A stretch of 64,000 bases of DNA from Ktedonobacterales bacterium (GCA_036557285.1 DATBHW010000034.1:21861-85860), one strand, 5' to 3'; positions 8,539 to 18,167 are shown, numbered from the stretch's first letter. Notes: generated from the sequence alone by a model not told the origin. Numbers and translations: made by a program.

Positions 8539-9540
8539 ATGAGCGTGAAAACCTTCCTGGCGACGACTGGTCACGGACTGGCCTGCGCCACACGCGCCGC
8601 GAACGGCGCGTGGTCAGTCGAGGCGCTGCTCACCGATCAGGTGTTGTGCTGCCTGGTCGCCGATCCACTGAACCCACAGGCGCTCTACGCGGGGACAGCG
8701 GGCCAGGGGGTGCTGCGTTCACAGGATGGCGGCAAGACCTGGCAGCCAGCCGGGTTAGCCGGGCAGATCGTCAAAGCCCTGGCAATCAGCCGTACCCAAC
8801 CGGGAACCGTCTACGCCGGAACCAAACCAGCGCGCGTCTTTGTCTCGCGCAACGGCGGCAAGCAGTGGGACGAACTCGCGGCGTTCCGGCGCATCCCCTC
8901 GCGCTGGTTCTGGTTCACCCCTGCGGAACAGCCCCACAGCGCCTACGTCCAGGCGATTGCCCTCTCGCCCACCGACCCGCAGACCCTGCTGGTGGGCGTC
9001 GAGTTTGGCGCAGTGGTGCAAAGCCGCGATGGGGGGCAATCCTGGACCGGGCATCGCCGGGGCGCGCTGCGCGATTGCCACACTCTCACCTTCCATGCCC
9101 AGCGAGGGGAGTGGGCCTATGAAGCTGGTGGCACAGGCGCCGGGGTCTCCATCAGTCGGAATGCTGGCGCAACCTGGACCCAACCCAGGGATGGCCTGGA
9201 CCGGCATTATGGCTGGGCTGTTGCCGCCGATCCTGTCCAGCCAGAAGTCTGGTATGCCTCCCTGGCTCCCAATCCCAGAGCAGCTCACGGCGGGCAAAAC
9301 GCCCGCGCGATGATAGCTCGTTCCGTTGGGGGCGCGCCCTGGCGCCCGCTGGCAGGCGGGTTGCCCCAGCCCCTCACGCATATGCCCTACGCCCTGCTCA
9401 CCGACCCCGGCGCTCCCGGCCATGTCTACGCCGGGTTCAGCAATGGCGAGGTCTGGCATTCGACCGATCATGGCGACACCTGGCGCTCCCTGAACGTCGG
9501 CCTGGGATGTATTCATCGCACCCTGCTGCTCTTGCCATAA
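8539..9540 (+). CDS. BNR/sortilin-like beta-propeller protein
   Basis: 333 residues with repeated Asp-box motifs of the S-x-D-x-G-x-T-W type: SQDGGKTW, SRNGGKQW, SRDGGQSW, SRNAGATW and STDHGDTW. These mark the blades of a sialidase/VPS10-type propeller. Between them are LAISRTQPGTVYAGT-like strands. No sialidase catalytic Arg triad is evident, so a binding or sensor role is more likely than hydrolysis. No signal peptide is seen, so it may be cytoplasmic. The ATG at 8539 follows AGAGGAG. Confidence 0.8.
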   Translation: MSVKTFLATTGHGLACATRAANGAWSVEALLTDQVLCCLVADPLNPQALYAGTAGQGVLRSQDGGKTWQPAGLAGQIVKALAISRTQPGTVYAGTKPARVFVSRNGGKQWDELAAFRRIPSRWFWFTPAEQPHSAYVQAIALSPTDPQTLLVGVEFGAVVQSRDGGQSWTGHRRGALRDCHTLTFHAQRGEWAYEAGGTGAGVSISRNAGATWTQPRDGLDRHYGWAVAADPVQPEVWYASLAPNPRAAHGGQNARAMIARSVGGAPWRPLAGGLPQPLTHMPYALLTDPGAPGHVYAGFSNGEVWHSTDHGDTWRSLNVGLGCIHRTLLLLP

Positions 9541-9629
9541 AGAGGCGTATTCTATAGAAAAAACTCACACGAGCCGCCTGAGAAGGTCCGTTAAAAAGAC
9601 CGTTCAGGCCGTCACAAGGAGGCATTATT

Positions 9630-10280
9630 ATGGGAGCATTGAGCTTCTTCAACACCTACCGTCTTACCGGTATCCTGCTGATTGTCGCTGGCATCGTCTT
9701 CGGCATCGGCGCTGCCCTCCCGATCTTCGGCGAGAAGGGGAACATGGGCATCTACACCTTGCCCGTCCGAGAGCAATTGCAGGCCATCGCCAATAACCCG
9801 AACGCCTGGCGCTGGGGCAACATCTTCACAGGCACCGCTTTCGTCGTGCTCCTGGTCGGAATGAGCCTGCTTACCACGATCCTGGAAGGATCAAAGGAAC
9901 AGGCATTCTCACGCCTGGGCCTGGTTGGCTTGCTCCTGGCCGCTGGCCTGTGGGTCATCTTCTCAGCCTTTCGCGGTGTGGTCGGCGGATTGGCCGCACA
10001 GGAGTTCGCCGCGACGGGGGCGGTGCCGAACTACTACGAGCCGCTGGCGAAGTTTGCCTTCGTGCTCTTCTTTACCTATGCAGCCATCGGGTTCCTGGCG
10101 CTGGCGTCTTACGGAGGGTCGCTGCTTCAGGCCGGTCTCTTGCCCGCGTGGGTCGGGTGGGCGACACTGCTCTTCAGCATCGCCATGCTGGTCCTGTTGC
10201 TCGTCATGGGGGATAATCTCCCGCTGTTCCACTACCTGCCCCCCTTATTAATCGGCATCCTGCTCCTGGCGCATGGCTGA
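9630..10280 (+). CDS. multi-pass membrane protein (DUF4386-like)
   Basis: 216 residues with about six hydrophobic helices: an N-terminal helix at about 10-32, a short loop with basic and aromatic residues, and then helices roughly every 35 residues to the end. It has no catalytic motifs. The pattern resembles bacterial DUF4386-type proteins, but that is a loose resemblance. AAGGAGG lies 9 bases before the start. Function unknown. Confidence 0.65.
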   Translation: MGALSFFNTYRLTGILLIVAGIVFGIGAALPIFGEKGNMGIYTLPVREQLQAIANNPNAWRWGNIFTGTAFVVLLVGMSLLTTILEGSKEQAFSRLGLVGLLLAAGLWVIFSAFRGVVGGLAAQEFAATGAVPNYYEPLAKFAFVLFFTYAAIGFLALASYGGSLLQAGLLPAWVGWATLLFSIAMLVLLLVMGDNLPLFHYLPPLLIGILLLAHG

Positions 10281-10366
10281 GGACGCAGGGATGAAGCGCG
10301 CCCGTCGCACAATAGGCTGAGTTCAAGCCCATCTTTTATCAGCTTGCTGCAAGGAGGAAACCGCCA

Positions 10367-11824
10367 ATGCCTACTCGTTTCGCCGTCGTCAGCCTGGCGC
10401 TTGGCTCCGTCTTGCTGGGCGTGGCCTTCCTCCTGCTGCACCTCATGACTCCCTTCGATGGCGCGCGCCTGACGCCCGGACCGCCCGCCTGGAAACCCGA
10501 TGGCGTGCTGGTGACGCCCATCCAGGAAAAGCCACAGAGCCTCCAGTCGGGAGACGTGGTGATCGCCATCGAAGGGAAAAGCCTGGAGTCCTGGGCGCAG
10601 GCGCTCCTCGATCCAGGCATGGCGCGCCCGAACTGGCGGATCGGGCAGACGATCACCTACACCGTGCTGCGTCATGGACACCGGCTGGACGTGCCGGTGA
10701 CATTAATACCCTATCCCCTGGGGACGGTCCTGCTCAACGAGTGGAGTACCGTCCTCTTTGCCCTGGTCTTCCTGCTCGTCGCCGTCTTTGTCTTTCTCCG
10801 CCGCCCCGATGACCGCGCCGCGCAGGTGCAGCTTCTCATCGGCGCGAGCATCACAGGCGCCACCACCTGGTCGCTCGGCTTGCAGGTGAGCGATCTGGTC
10901 AACGGCATCGGCTTCTGGCTGTTCAAGGCCACCACGTTCGTCGTGTTCACACTCTTCTGGGTCGGCATCCTGCACTTTGCCCTGATCTTTCCCGAACGCC
11001 ACCCGATCATCCTGAGACGATCCTGGGTGATCCCCCTCATCTATAGCATTCCCTATATGTTCGCCTTCGCCTATCTGTTCAGCGTGCAGCCTGGCAGCGC
11101 CAGCGCCCTGGATTGGATCGGGCGCTTGACTTCAGGAGAAAACATCCTGCCCCCCGTCTACCTGATACTCGCCATCGTCGCCGTCATCTGGGGGTATCGC
11201 GCAACCCGGAGTGCCGTCACCCGCCACAAACTTCGCTGGCTGCTGTATGCCGCCCTGCTCTCCGGTGGAGGCAGTGTGGTAGTATGGAGCCTTCCAACCC
11301 TACTCCTGGGCTACCCGCTGATCAACTCGAATGCCCTTGGGGTACTCGTGTTGCCCTATCCCCTGGTCCTGCCCATTGCCATCTTACGCTACCGGCTCTG
11401 GGATATTGACGCGCTCATCAACAAAACGCTCGTCTATGGCCTGCTGACGGCTCTGCTGGGCGCCTTCTACGCGGGCCTCATCATCGGCCTGGAAAGCCTG
11501 GCAAGTGGTATCACCGGCAAAGAATCGGAGCAGCCGTTAGCCCTGGTCATTTCGACGCTGGCAATCGCCGCGCTCTTCCAGCCAATGCGCAGGCGTCTTC
11601 AAGCCATCATTGATCGCCGCTTCTATCGCCGCAAGTATGATGCGGAAAAGACGCTGGCCGCCTTCAGCGCCACGCTGCGCCAGGAGGTGGACCTGGAGCA
11701 GTTGAGCGCCCAGTTGCTCACGGTGGTCAACGAAACGATGCAGCCGAGCCATATCTCGCTCTGGCTGCGCGCACCGGAACCGCCCGCCAGGGAATTGCCA
11801 CAACACCTGGAACCGCCCGGCTAG
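10367..11824 (+). CDS. PDZ-like sensor membrane protein lacking a kinase domain
   Basis: 485 residues. An N-terminal helix precedes a PDZ-like extracytoplasmic segment (a QSGDVVIAIEGKSLESWAQA core). Six to seven hydrophobic helices follow (about 125-345), then a cytoplasmic segment that ends before any histidine-kinase module. The first ~420 residues are a close paralogue of the full kinase at 11965-14214, with long identical blocks such as LLNEWSTVLFALVFLLVAVF and PDDRAAQVQLLIGASITGAT. It ends naturally with a stop rather than by an obvious frameshift. It may act as a decoy or partner of the kinase. Confidence 0.82.
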   Translation: MPTRFAVVSLALGSVLLGVAFLLLHLMTPFDGARLTPGPPAWKPDGVLVTPIQEKPQSLQSGDVVIAIEGKSLESWAQALLDPGMARPNWRIGQTITYTVLRHGHRLDVPVTLIPYPLGTVLLNEWSTVLFALVFLLVAVFVFLRRPDDRAAQVQLLIGASITGATTWSLGLQVSDLVNGIGFWLFKATTFVVFTLFWVGILHFALIFPERHPIILRRSWVIPLIYSIPYMFAFAYLFSVQPGSASALDWIGRLTSGENILPPVYLILAIVAVIWGYRATRSAVTRHKLRWLLYAALLSGGGSVVVWSLPTLLLGYPLINSNALGVLVLPYPLVLPIAILRYRLWDIDALINKTLVYGLLTALLGAFYAGLIIGLESLASGITGKESEQPLALVISTLAIAALFQPMRRRLQAIIDRRFYRRKYDAEKTLAAFSATLRQEVDLEQLSAQLLTVVNETMQPSHISLWLRAPEPPARELPQHLEPPG

Positions 11825-11852
11825 CTAAGCAGCTTTCTGTTCCAGAGAGCGG

Positions 11853-11880
11853 TTGTGTATAATCCGATCTGTGGTACGAT
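11853..11880 (+). promoter_or_regulatory. possible promoter in front of the kinase gene
   Basis: TTGTGT (11853-11858), a 16-base gap and TACGAT (11875-11880); TATAAT also occurs at 11858-11863. A CTGTGG/CCACAG inverted repeat overlaps the -10. It lies in the gap between the two paralogous sensor genes. Confidence 0.35.
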
Positions 11881-11964
11881 CTCCACAGGTAAGAAAACCG
11901 CTCATCTGGTCCACGACCCTGAGATGGAGCCACACCTGTTCAACCCACTGGGGAGGCCCAAGGG

Positions 11965-14214
11965 ATGAAACTGCCAATGCGTACTCGTTTCGCCGTCGCC
12001 AGCCTGGCGCTTGGCTCCGTCTTGCTGGGCGTGGCCTTCCTCCTGCTGCACCTGCTCACCCCGTTCGATGACGCGCGGCTGGCCCCAGGGCTGCCGGATT
12101 GGCGGCCAGATGGGGTGGTCGTGACTCCGCTTCAGGAATCGCCTGCTGGTCTGCGGCCAGGAGATGTGGTCGTGGCCGTTGATGGCAAAAGCCTGGAATC
12201 GTGGGCGCAGGCGCTCCTCGATCCGGGCAGGGCGCGCCCGAACTGGCGGATCGGGCAGACCGTCACCTACACGGTGCTGCGTGCCGGGCAACAGATACAG
12301 GTGCCGGTCACATTAGAATCCTACCCCCTGGGGACAATCCTGCTCAACGAGTGGAGTACCGTCCTCTTCGCCCTGGTCTTCCTGCTCGTCGCCGTCTTTG
12401 TCTTTCTCCGCCGCCCTGATGACCGCGCCGCGCAGGTGCAGCTCCTCATCGGCGCGAGCATCACGGGCGCGACTACCTGGTCGCTCGGCTTGCAGGTGAG
12501 TGATCTGGTCAACGGCCTTGGTTTCTGGCTCTACGCCGTCACCACCTATGGGGTCTATACCCTCTTCTGGGTCGGCATCCTGCACTTCGCGCTGGTCTTT
12601 CCCGAACCCCATCCGCTCATCGTCAGACGCCCCTGGACGATCCTGCTCCTCTACCTCGCCCCTTACACCCTCTTCTTTGCCTACCTGGCAAGTGTGTGGC
12701 CGGGCGCTGCCAGCACTCTTGATTGGATCGGTCACTGGGATGTCATCGAGAGCGTGCTTCCCACCGCCTATCTGCTCTTGACCATTGCCGTTGAGATTTG
12801 GAATTATCGAACATTGCACACCACGGCGGCCCGTCAAAAGTTCCGCTGGCTCATCTTTGCCGGCCTGGTCTGTGCGGCCAGTACCTTCTTTCTCTGGTAT
12901 CTCCCGCCCTTGATCCTGGGGCAACCGCTGCTCGATGCCAACGGACTGGGACTCCTGGTGTTGCCCTATCCCCTGATATTGCCCATTGCTATTTTACGCT
13001 ACCGCCTCTTCGATATTGACATCATCCTCAATCGCACGCTGGTGTACGGTATCCTCACGGTGATCGTCGTCGGCGTCTATATCCTGGTGGTCAGCCTCCT
13101 GGGCATCGTGTGGCAGACCTCCGGGAATGCCCTTGGCTCGCTGCTGGCGACGGGCCTCATCGCGGTCCTCTTCCAACCGCTGCGCCTGCGCCTCCAGCGC
13201 GTCGTCAATCGCCTCATGTATGGTGAGCGCGACGACCCCTATGCCGTCCTCTCGCGCCTGGGCCGACGCCTGGAGGCCACGCTGGCCCCGGAAGCGGTCC
13301 TGCCAACCATCGTCGAGACTGTCGCGCAGGCCCTCAAGCTCCCCTACTCGGCTATTGCCCTCAAGCAAAGCGAAGGGTTCATCCCCGCCGCCTCCTATGG
13401 GCTGCCCCAGGGCGAGCCGTTCATCCTGCCCCTGCTCTATCAAACGGAAACCATCGGGCAGTTACAACTGGCCCCGCGCGCCCCCAATGAGCCGTTTACC
13501 ACCGCCGACCGACGATTACTCGCCGATATTGCCCATCAAGCCGGGATCGCCGCCCATGCGGTGCGCCTCACCAGCGAGCTACAACGCTCCCGTGAGCGCC
13601 TGGTCACGACCCGCGAAGAAGAACGCCGACGCTTACGACGCGACCTGCACGATGGCCTTGGCCCCACCCTGGCAAGTATGACCCTCAAGCTCGATGCCGC
13701 GCGTAACCTGCTCGCGCAGCAGCCAGCAGCCGTTGACCCGCTGCTGGCCGATCTCAAGGCGCAAATGCAGACGACCATTGTTGATATTCGGCGGCTGGTC
13801 TATGACCTGCGTCCGCCCGCCCTGGATGAACTCGGCCTCGTGTCGGCGCTGCGCGAGCAGGCCATACAATACTACCATCTGAACGGCGTCCAGGTGGTCA
13901 TCGAAGCCCCACCCCAGCTTCCCCCGCTCCCGGCTGCGGTGGAAGTAGCGGCCTATCGCATTGTCATGGAGGCGTTGACCAACGTGGCGCGCCACGCCCA
14001 GGCGCATACCTGCTCCGTGCGCCTCACCCTCTCCGATATGCTCACCATCGAAGTGAGCGACGATGGCCTGGGTCTGCCGATCCAGCCTCAGATCGGCATC
14101 GGCCTCGCCTCGATGCGCGAACGAGCCGCCGAATTGGGCGGGACATGCGCCATCACCGCCGGAGCGACAGGCGGCGTCCGTGTCCTGGCGCAGCTTCCAC
14201 TAGCAAAGGAGTAA
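11965..14214 (+). CDS. sensor histidine kinase, NarL/LytS-like (HisKA_3)
   Basis: 749 residues. The N-terminal helix, PDZ-like loop and multi-helix membrane region (about 1-420) are shared with the gene upstream. A GAF-like sensor region follows (about 425-545). The HisKA_3 dimerisation helix has the phospho-acceptor His562 in RRDLHDGLGP, and an HATPase_c domain carries DDGLGL and GIGLASMRERA. Translation stops seven bases before the response regulator, whose RBS (AAGGAG) lies inside the end of this gene. The two form a two-component system that phosphorylates the regulator at 14221. The stimulus is unknown; a PDZ-like ectodomain suggests an envelope signal. Confidence 0.92.
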   Translation: MKLPMRTRFAVASLALGSVLLGVAFLLLHLLTPFDDARLAPGLPDWRPDGVVVTPLQESPAGLRPGDVVVAVDGKSLESWAQALLDPGRARPNWRIGQTVTYTVLRAGQQIQVPVTLESYPLGTILLNEWSTVLFALVFLLVAVFVFLRRPDDRAAQVQLLIGASITGATTWSLGLQVSDLVNGLGFWLYAVTTYGVYTLFWVGILHFALVFPEPHPLIVRRPWTILLLYLAPYTLFFAYLASVWPGAASTLDWIGHWDVIESVLPTAYLLLTIAVEIWNYRTLHTTAARQKFRWLIFAGLVCAASTFFLWYLPPLILGQPLLDANGLGLLVLPYPLILPIAILRYRLFDIDIILNRTLVYGILTVIVVGVYILVVSLLGIVWQTSGNALGSLLATGLIAVLFQPLRLRLQRVVNRLMYGERDDPYAVLSRLGRRLEATLAPEAVLPTIVETVAQALKLPYSAIALKQSEGFIPAASYGLPQGEPFILPLLYQTETIGQLQLAPRAPNEPFTTADRRLLADIAHQAGIAAHAVRLTSELQRSRERLVTTREEERRRLRRDLHDGLGPTLASMTLKLDAARNLLAQQPAAVDPLLADLKAQMQTTIVDIRRLVYDLRPPALDELGLVSALREQAIQYYHLNGVQVVIEAPPQLPPLPAAVEVAAYRIVMEALTNVARHAQAHTCSVRLTLSDMLTIEVSDDGLGLPIQPQIGIGLASMRERAAELGGTCAITAGATGGVRVLAQLPLAKE

Positions 14215-14220
14215 CAACCC

Positions 14221-14865
14221 TTGGAACGCATTCGTATCCTCATCGCTGACGATCACCCCCTCTTCCGAGACGGAGTGCGAACCTTGCTTCAATCGGTCCA
14301 GGAAACCGAAGTGGTCGGAGAAGCCTCCACAGGCGAAGAAGCGATTGCTCAAGCAGCAGCACTTCAGCCCGATGTGATTCTCATGGACCTGCACATGCCA
14401 GGACTCAATGGCATCGAAGCCACGCGGGCCATACTGCACACCAGCCCGCATATTGGCATCCTGGTCCTGACCATGTTCGAAGAAGATGACTCCGTGTTCG
14501 CCGCCATGCGCGCCGGAGCGCGTGGCTATCTCCTCAAGGGAGCCGATCAGGCGGAGATTCTGCGCGCCATTCATGCCGTCAGTCACGGCGAAGCCATCTT
14601 CAGCCCTGCCATTGCCGAGCGTCTGACCCAGTACTTCGCGGCATTGGGACAGGCTTCGCTCCCACAAGCCTTTCCAGAACTGACCGACCGAGAACGCGAA
14701 GTCCTGGGGCTGCTTGCCCAGGGATGCAGCAACAGCGAAATTGCCAGCCGCCTCGTCCTCAGCCAGAAAACGGTGCGCAACCACGTCTCCAACATCTTCA
14801 ACAAACTCCAGGTCGCAGACCGGGCGCAGGCCATCATCCGCGCCCGCGAAGCGGGATGGAAGTAG
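14221..14865 (+). CDS. LuxR/NarL-family response regulator
   Basis: 214 residues. The receiver domain has the acidic pair DD (10-11), phospho-acceptor Asp56 (VILMDLHMPG), and the conserved Thr and Lys further on (LTMF, LLKG). The C-terminal LuxR helix-turn-helix reads ELTDREREVLGLLAQGCSNS and then EIASRLVLSQKTVRNHVSNI. The start codon is TTG at 14221, with AAGGAG just before the kinase stop, so translation is coupled to the kinase. Confidence 0.93.
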   Translation: MERIRILIADDHPLFRDGVRTLLQSVQETEVVGEASTGEEAIAQAAALQPDVILMDLHMPGLNGIEATRAILHTSPHIGILVLTMFEEDDSVFAAMRAGARGYLLKGADQAEILRAIHAVSHGEAIFSPAIAERLTQYFAALGQASLPQAFPELTDREREVLGLLAQGCSNSEIASRLVLSQKTVRNHVSNIFNKLQVADRAQAIIRAREAGWK

Positions 14866-14885
14866 GCGCGCATGCTCAAGCAGCA

Positions 14886-15345
14886 GTGATGGCCGCCACT
14901 TATACCGCCCCTTGTACCGCCGCCTTCCCAGGCGGCCCACCGCCGCGCCAGGGCGAGCGTTCGCTCTCCAGGCCAACAGACCAGCCGGCCAGCGTCCAGC
15001 CGCCAGGAGGGACGCGCGAGCGACCACCGGGAGCGAGAATGCCGAGGCAGAGCAGTGGCCCGCGACCGAGCGCAGCGAGGGAGAGTGCGGGAACCCCGTT
15101 CCCGCAAGGGCCGCTCCCCGCAGGGGGAGGCAAGCGGCCCTTCCCGCAGGGATGGCGGCGCTACAGGTGCAAACGCCGCGCCTATACGGGTGGGGAGTCC
15201 GCGCAGGCGGACTTGGCGGCGTCCGCAGACGCCTCCAGGCGCGGTTTTAACCGCCTGCGTGGGGTGGCGCGGGCGACTGTTGAGAAGCCCTGGACACCTG
15301 TACCGCCACTTGTACCGCCGCCTTCCCAGGCGGCCCGCCGCCGCG
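14886..15345. repeat. long composite of dispersed repeats and GC-rich repeat filler
   Basis: Starts and ends with TTGTACCGCCGCCTTCCCAG units. The middle contains blocks also found near 24.1, 29.6 and 56.3 kb, including GGGAGAGTGCGGGAACC-like and CTCCCGTTGGTCGCTCGCGC-like sequences in varying order and orientation. No gene is supported in 14866-15346. Confidence 0.75.
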
Positions 15346-15346
15346 C

Positions 15347-16330
15347 CTATGCCAGCGCCCTCTCCTCCTCCCCAGCCCGAAAAGCCACCCGCAGCCACGA
15401 CCCCATCTCCACAACACCCGCTCTCGCCTTCTCAACCACCGGAGCCATACCCAGGAACCCATGTGTCATTCCAGCATACCGCCTCACCACCGTTGGCACA
15501 CCCCCCTCCTCCAAACGCCGCCCATACGCCTCCCCCTCATCCCGCAGCACATCATACTCAGCCGTCAGAACCAGCGCCGGAGGCAGACCGCTCACATCCT
15601 CCACACGCAAAGGCGAAGCGTAAGGATTTGCCCCCGCCGCCGTATTCGGCAGATAGTGCCTCCAGAACCAGCGCATCTCATCCCTCGTCAGCGGCCTCAC
15701 GTAAGCGTTGTGTGCATACGACGGCGTATCAAACCCGTAGTTCATCACCGGATAGGCCAGCGCCTGATAGATCGGCAGATGCGCCTGGCCGTCGCGCGCC
15801 ATCAGCGCAGCCACCGCAGCCAGATTGCCCCCCGAACTCTCCCCCCCAACCGCCAGGCGCGCCGCATCCCCTCCCAACGCCTGAGCCGCCGCAGCCGCCC
15901 ACTGGAGCGCCATGTAGGCATCCTGCGCCGCCGCCGGAAACCGATGCTCCGGCGCCAGCCGATAAGCCACCGAAACCACCACACAGCTCACCAGATTAGC
16001 CAGCGCCCGGCACGTCCCATCGCAGCTCTCCAGACCACCCAGCACCCAGCCCCCTCCATGAAAATAGACCAGCATGGGCAGCCTCCCGCTCAACTCAGGC
16101 CGATAGACGCGCACCCCGATCTCGCCCTCTGGCCCCTGAATCGTCTCGTCACGCACAGCCCCGACCGCCTCCGGGACCATCGTCTCCCCACCTCGCTCGC
16201 GCAAAGCCTTCACCGCATCGCCAAGGCTCGGCCTCCGCCGCGCCATCTCAGGCGAAAGACTCGTCAGGGGAGCCGCGCCAAACGTCGCATATTCTTCCAG
16301 CACCCGCTGAACCTGCTCATCAACAGGCAT
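15347..16330 (-). CDS. alpha/beta hydrolase, HSL-family esterase/lipase
   Basis: 327 residues, the usual length of the family. The oxyanion-hole motif HGGG lies at residues 91-94 (YFHGGGWVLGG). The nucleophile is Ser165 in GGESSGG, the Asp is in AEYDVLRDEGEAY, and the His is in MTHGF. The ATG at 16330 follows AAGGAG; the longer frame upstream is not needed. It is a paralogue of the truncated gene at the window start. It probably hydrolyses short acyl esters in the cytoplasm. Confidence 0.92.
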   Translation of the reverse strand: MPVDEQVQRVLEEYATFGAAPLTSLSPEMARRRPSLGDAVKALRERGGETMVPEAVGAVRDETIQGPEGEIGVRVYRPELSGRLPMLVYFHGGGWVLGGLESCDGTCRALANLVSCVVVSVAYRLAPEHRFPAAAQDAYMALQWAAAAAQALGGDAARLAVGGESSGGNLAAVAALMARDGQAHLPIYQALAYPVMNYGFDTPSYAHNAYVRPLTRDEMRWFWRHYLPNTAAGANPYASPLRVEDVSGLPPALVLTAEYDVLRDEGEAYGRRLEEGGVPTVVRRYAGMTHGFLGMAPVVEKARAGVVEMGSWLRVAFRAGEEERALA

Positions 16331-16657
16331 AGCCCTCTCCTTTGCAGAACCTCGCAGAACTTCTGTCGGATAGCCGCTGCTCACACAAAGCGCCGCAACT
16401 CCTATGCCCAGGACAACACAATAGAAAAAGGAGTAGCCAGAGAGAATGAGAGTATACTTAGAGCGCCTCACACACCCTCCGCACGAGCAGGGGCGGGGTT
16501 GTAGCGCCGTCCTTCCAGGCGGCAGGGGTGGGGCCAACCGTCGGTTGTGTGAGGCATTCTAAATCATGAGCAGCCCATCGTACTGTCCTGATCCGCTGCC
16601 CTGCCAGGAAAAAGAGCGCCTATTGCTGAGGGCCTGAAGTTGGAGAAATAGTATAAA
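16331..16657. other. intergenic gap, little recognisable content
   Basis: 327 bases between divergent genes. It holds one dispersed-repeat unit at 16497-16530 and a GTATAC-containing stretch near 16450. I see no convincing promoter pair or gene. Confidence 0.5.
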
Positions 16658-17413
16658 ATGGACGATACTCGCTTCGATACCGAGCAGGTATTCACACTCA
16701 ACCACTACTATTATTTTTTCCCCGAAGACATGCTTCCAGAGGTCATCGAAAGGGAAGTTGCCGTGATCTGGAAGCTCCTCGATCTTCGACCCGGCATGGA
16801 AGTACTCGATCTGGCCTGTGGAAACGGACGGATCACCAACGCGCTAGCCAGACGCGGCTGCCAAGCCGCCGGGCTTGACCTCATCCCTGCCTTCCTCGAA
16901 CAGGCCAGCCAGCGAGCAGCAGCAGAGAATCTGACCGCCAGCTATCACCTGGGGGATATGCGCGCCCTCCCCTGGACCAACCGCTTTGACTCTATCATCA
17001 ACTGGATGTCTGCCTATGGCTACTTTGCCGACGAAGAGAACCGCCAGGTACTCCGTGAAGCCTATCGCGCGCTCAAGCCCGGCGGGAAATTGCTCCTGGA
17101 CTTGAATAACCGGGAACTCCTACTCAAAAACTTCCAACGCGCCTCTGTCATCCAACGCGATGGAAATTATCTGGTAGATAAGCGGCGTTACGATGTCTCC
17201 TCTGGCCGGGTGTATACAGAACGCTTGATCCTTTTTGAGGGCCACGAATCCCATATGCGCTTCTTTGTGCGCGAGTTCTCCTATCACGAATTGGCTGCGT
17301 GGCTCCGGCAGGTGGGATTCCAGCGCGTCAGTGGCTATGATTGGGAAGGACAGCCCTTCTCGCTGCAAAGCCAGCGGATGATCGTAGTCGCAGAAAAACT
17401 AACGGCGTGGTAG
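16658..17413 (+). CDS. class I SAM-dependent methyltransferase
   Basis: 251 residues. Motif I is VLDLACGNGRIT (about residues 49-60), motif II LDLIPAFLE, and motif IV FDSIINWMSAYGYF. The RALKPGGKLLLDLNN segment follows. The C-terminal half has a beta-rich segment (residues 160-240) as in the Methyltransf_25 group acting on small molecules. Substrate not identifiable. The gene ends just before the first parS site. Confidence 0.85.
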   Translation: MDDTRFDTEQVFTLNHYYYFFPEDMLPEVIEREVAVIWKLLDLRPGMEVLDLACGNGRITNALARRGCQAAGLDLIPAFLEQASQRAAAENLTASYHLGDMRALPWTNRFDSIINWMSAYGYFADEENRQVLREAYRALKPGGKLLLDLNNRELLLKNFQRASVIQRDGNYLVDKRRYDVSSGRVYTERLILFEGHESHMRFFVREFSYHELAAWLRQVGFQRVSGYDWEGQPFSLQSQRMIVVAEKLTAW

Positions 17414-17427
17414 CATACAAGCGGAAA

Positions 17428-17443
17428 TGTTTCACGTGAAACA
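17428..17443. other. parS: parS site 1
   Basis: Perfect 16-bp TGTTTCACGTGAAACA, the ParB-binding centromere sequence of bacterial chromosomes, located 14 bases after the methyltransferase stop. Confidence 0.92.
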
Positions 17444-17456
17444 CTTTTTCCATCCC

Positions 17457-17504
17457 AGCAAGCGTTCAGATATGTTTCACGTGAAACATATCTGAACGCT
17501 TGCT
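17457..17504. other. parS: parS site 2 inside a 48-bp perfect palindrome
   Basis: The core TGTTTCACGTGAAACA is at 17473-17488. The symmetry extends to 48 bp (outer arms AGCAAGCGTTCAGATA and complement). The fold and its place between convergent genes suggest it may double as a transcription terminator. Confidence 0.92.
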
Positions 17505-17505
17505 A

Positions 17506-17521
17506 TGTTCCACGTGAAACA
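17506..17521. other. parS: parS site 3 (TGTTCC variant)
   Basis: TGTTCCACGTGAAACA, identical to the classic Bacillus parS consensus. It differs at one base from the other sites in this cluster. Confidence 0.9.
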
Positions 17522-17551
17522 CGTTTTCACGATTCCTCACCAGCGCGCCAG

Positions 17552-18103
17552 CTAATGATGCGCAGCAAGCGCCGCTGGCGAAGGCGCGTCATCGGGCAGC
17601 AGCACATACATCCCCGCGTAGAACGGGCGCACATACGGCGGAATCAAACGCATATCGGCCATCATCCCACTCGCCAGCCCCGCGTACATCTCCCAATCGT
17701 TGCGGTCCACCAGCAGGCCCGCCCAACCACGCTCAGGAATCCCATGTATGTATTCGTAGGCCAGTTTCGCCATCCGCTCATAGCGCGAATCAGTCTCCTG
17801 GGAAAGCTTGATCGTCGTCTCGATCATCGCGTCTTCCTCGCCGACGCGCCGAAAGTGGCGCCAGGCATGCGCCAGTTCATGAATCGCCGCCTCATACTGC
17901 GCCGTATACAAAAAGACCTTGTTCTGCTCAGGATACCAGAAGCCACCGCCGCGCGTGCTGTGCAAATCTTCCACCTCGAAATCCACCATCGTTCGCAGCC
18001 AGTCTTTGGCCTCTTCCCGATAGGGAAACGTCGCCAGCACCTCCTCACGAAACGCCGCCACCTCTGGATTCACTACCGCTGAAAGACGTGATCGCTCTGC
18101 CAT
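17552..18103 (-). CDS. HExxH-motif putative metalloprotease
   Basis: 183 residues. A zinc-metallopeptidase signature HELAHAWRHF lies in the middle (about residues 75-84), preceded by an amphipathic segment (YEAAI). A Glu about 20 residues later (MIETTIKLSQETD) could be the third ligand. No signal peptide or membrane helix is present. The family was not recognised. AAGGAG lies at ribosome-binding distance before the ATG at 18103. It is bracketed by parS sites, so its neighbours say nothing about function. Confidence 0.65.
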   Translation of the reverse strand: MAERSRLSAVVNPEVAAFREEVLATFPYREEAKDWLRTMVDFEVEDLHSTRGGGFWYPEQNKVFLYTAQYEAAIHELAHAWRHFRRVGEEDAMIETTIKLSQETDSRYERMAKLAYEYIHGIPERGWAGLLVDRNDWEMYAGLASGMMADMRLIPPYVRPFYAGMYVLLPDDAPSPAALAAHH

Positions 18104-18167
18104 CTCGATCTGCTCCTTGAGTCGCTGCTCCTCGCGCTCCTTCCAACTTTATACAACCGATCAGATA

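Noticed and set aside
14886..15345. Plus-strand genes of 170-310 residues across the esterase and repeat region
   Set aside because: They are antisense to the esterase gene or run through repeats; composition is Pro/Arg/Ala with no domain.
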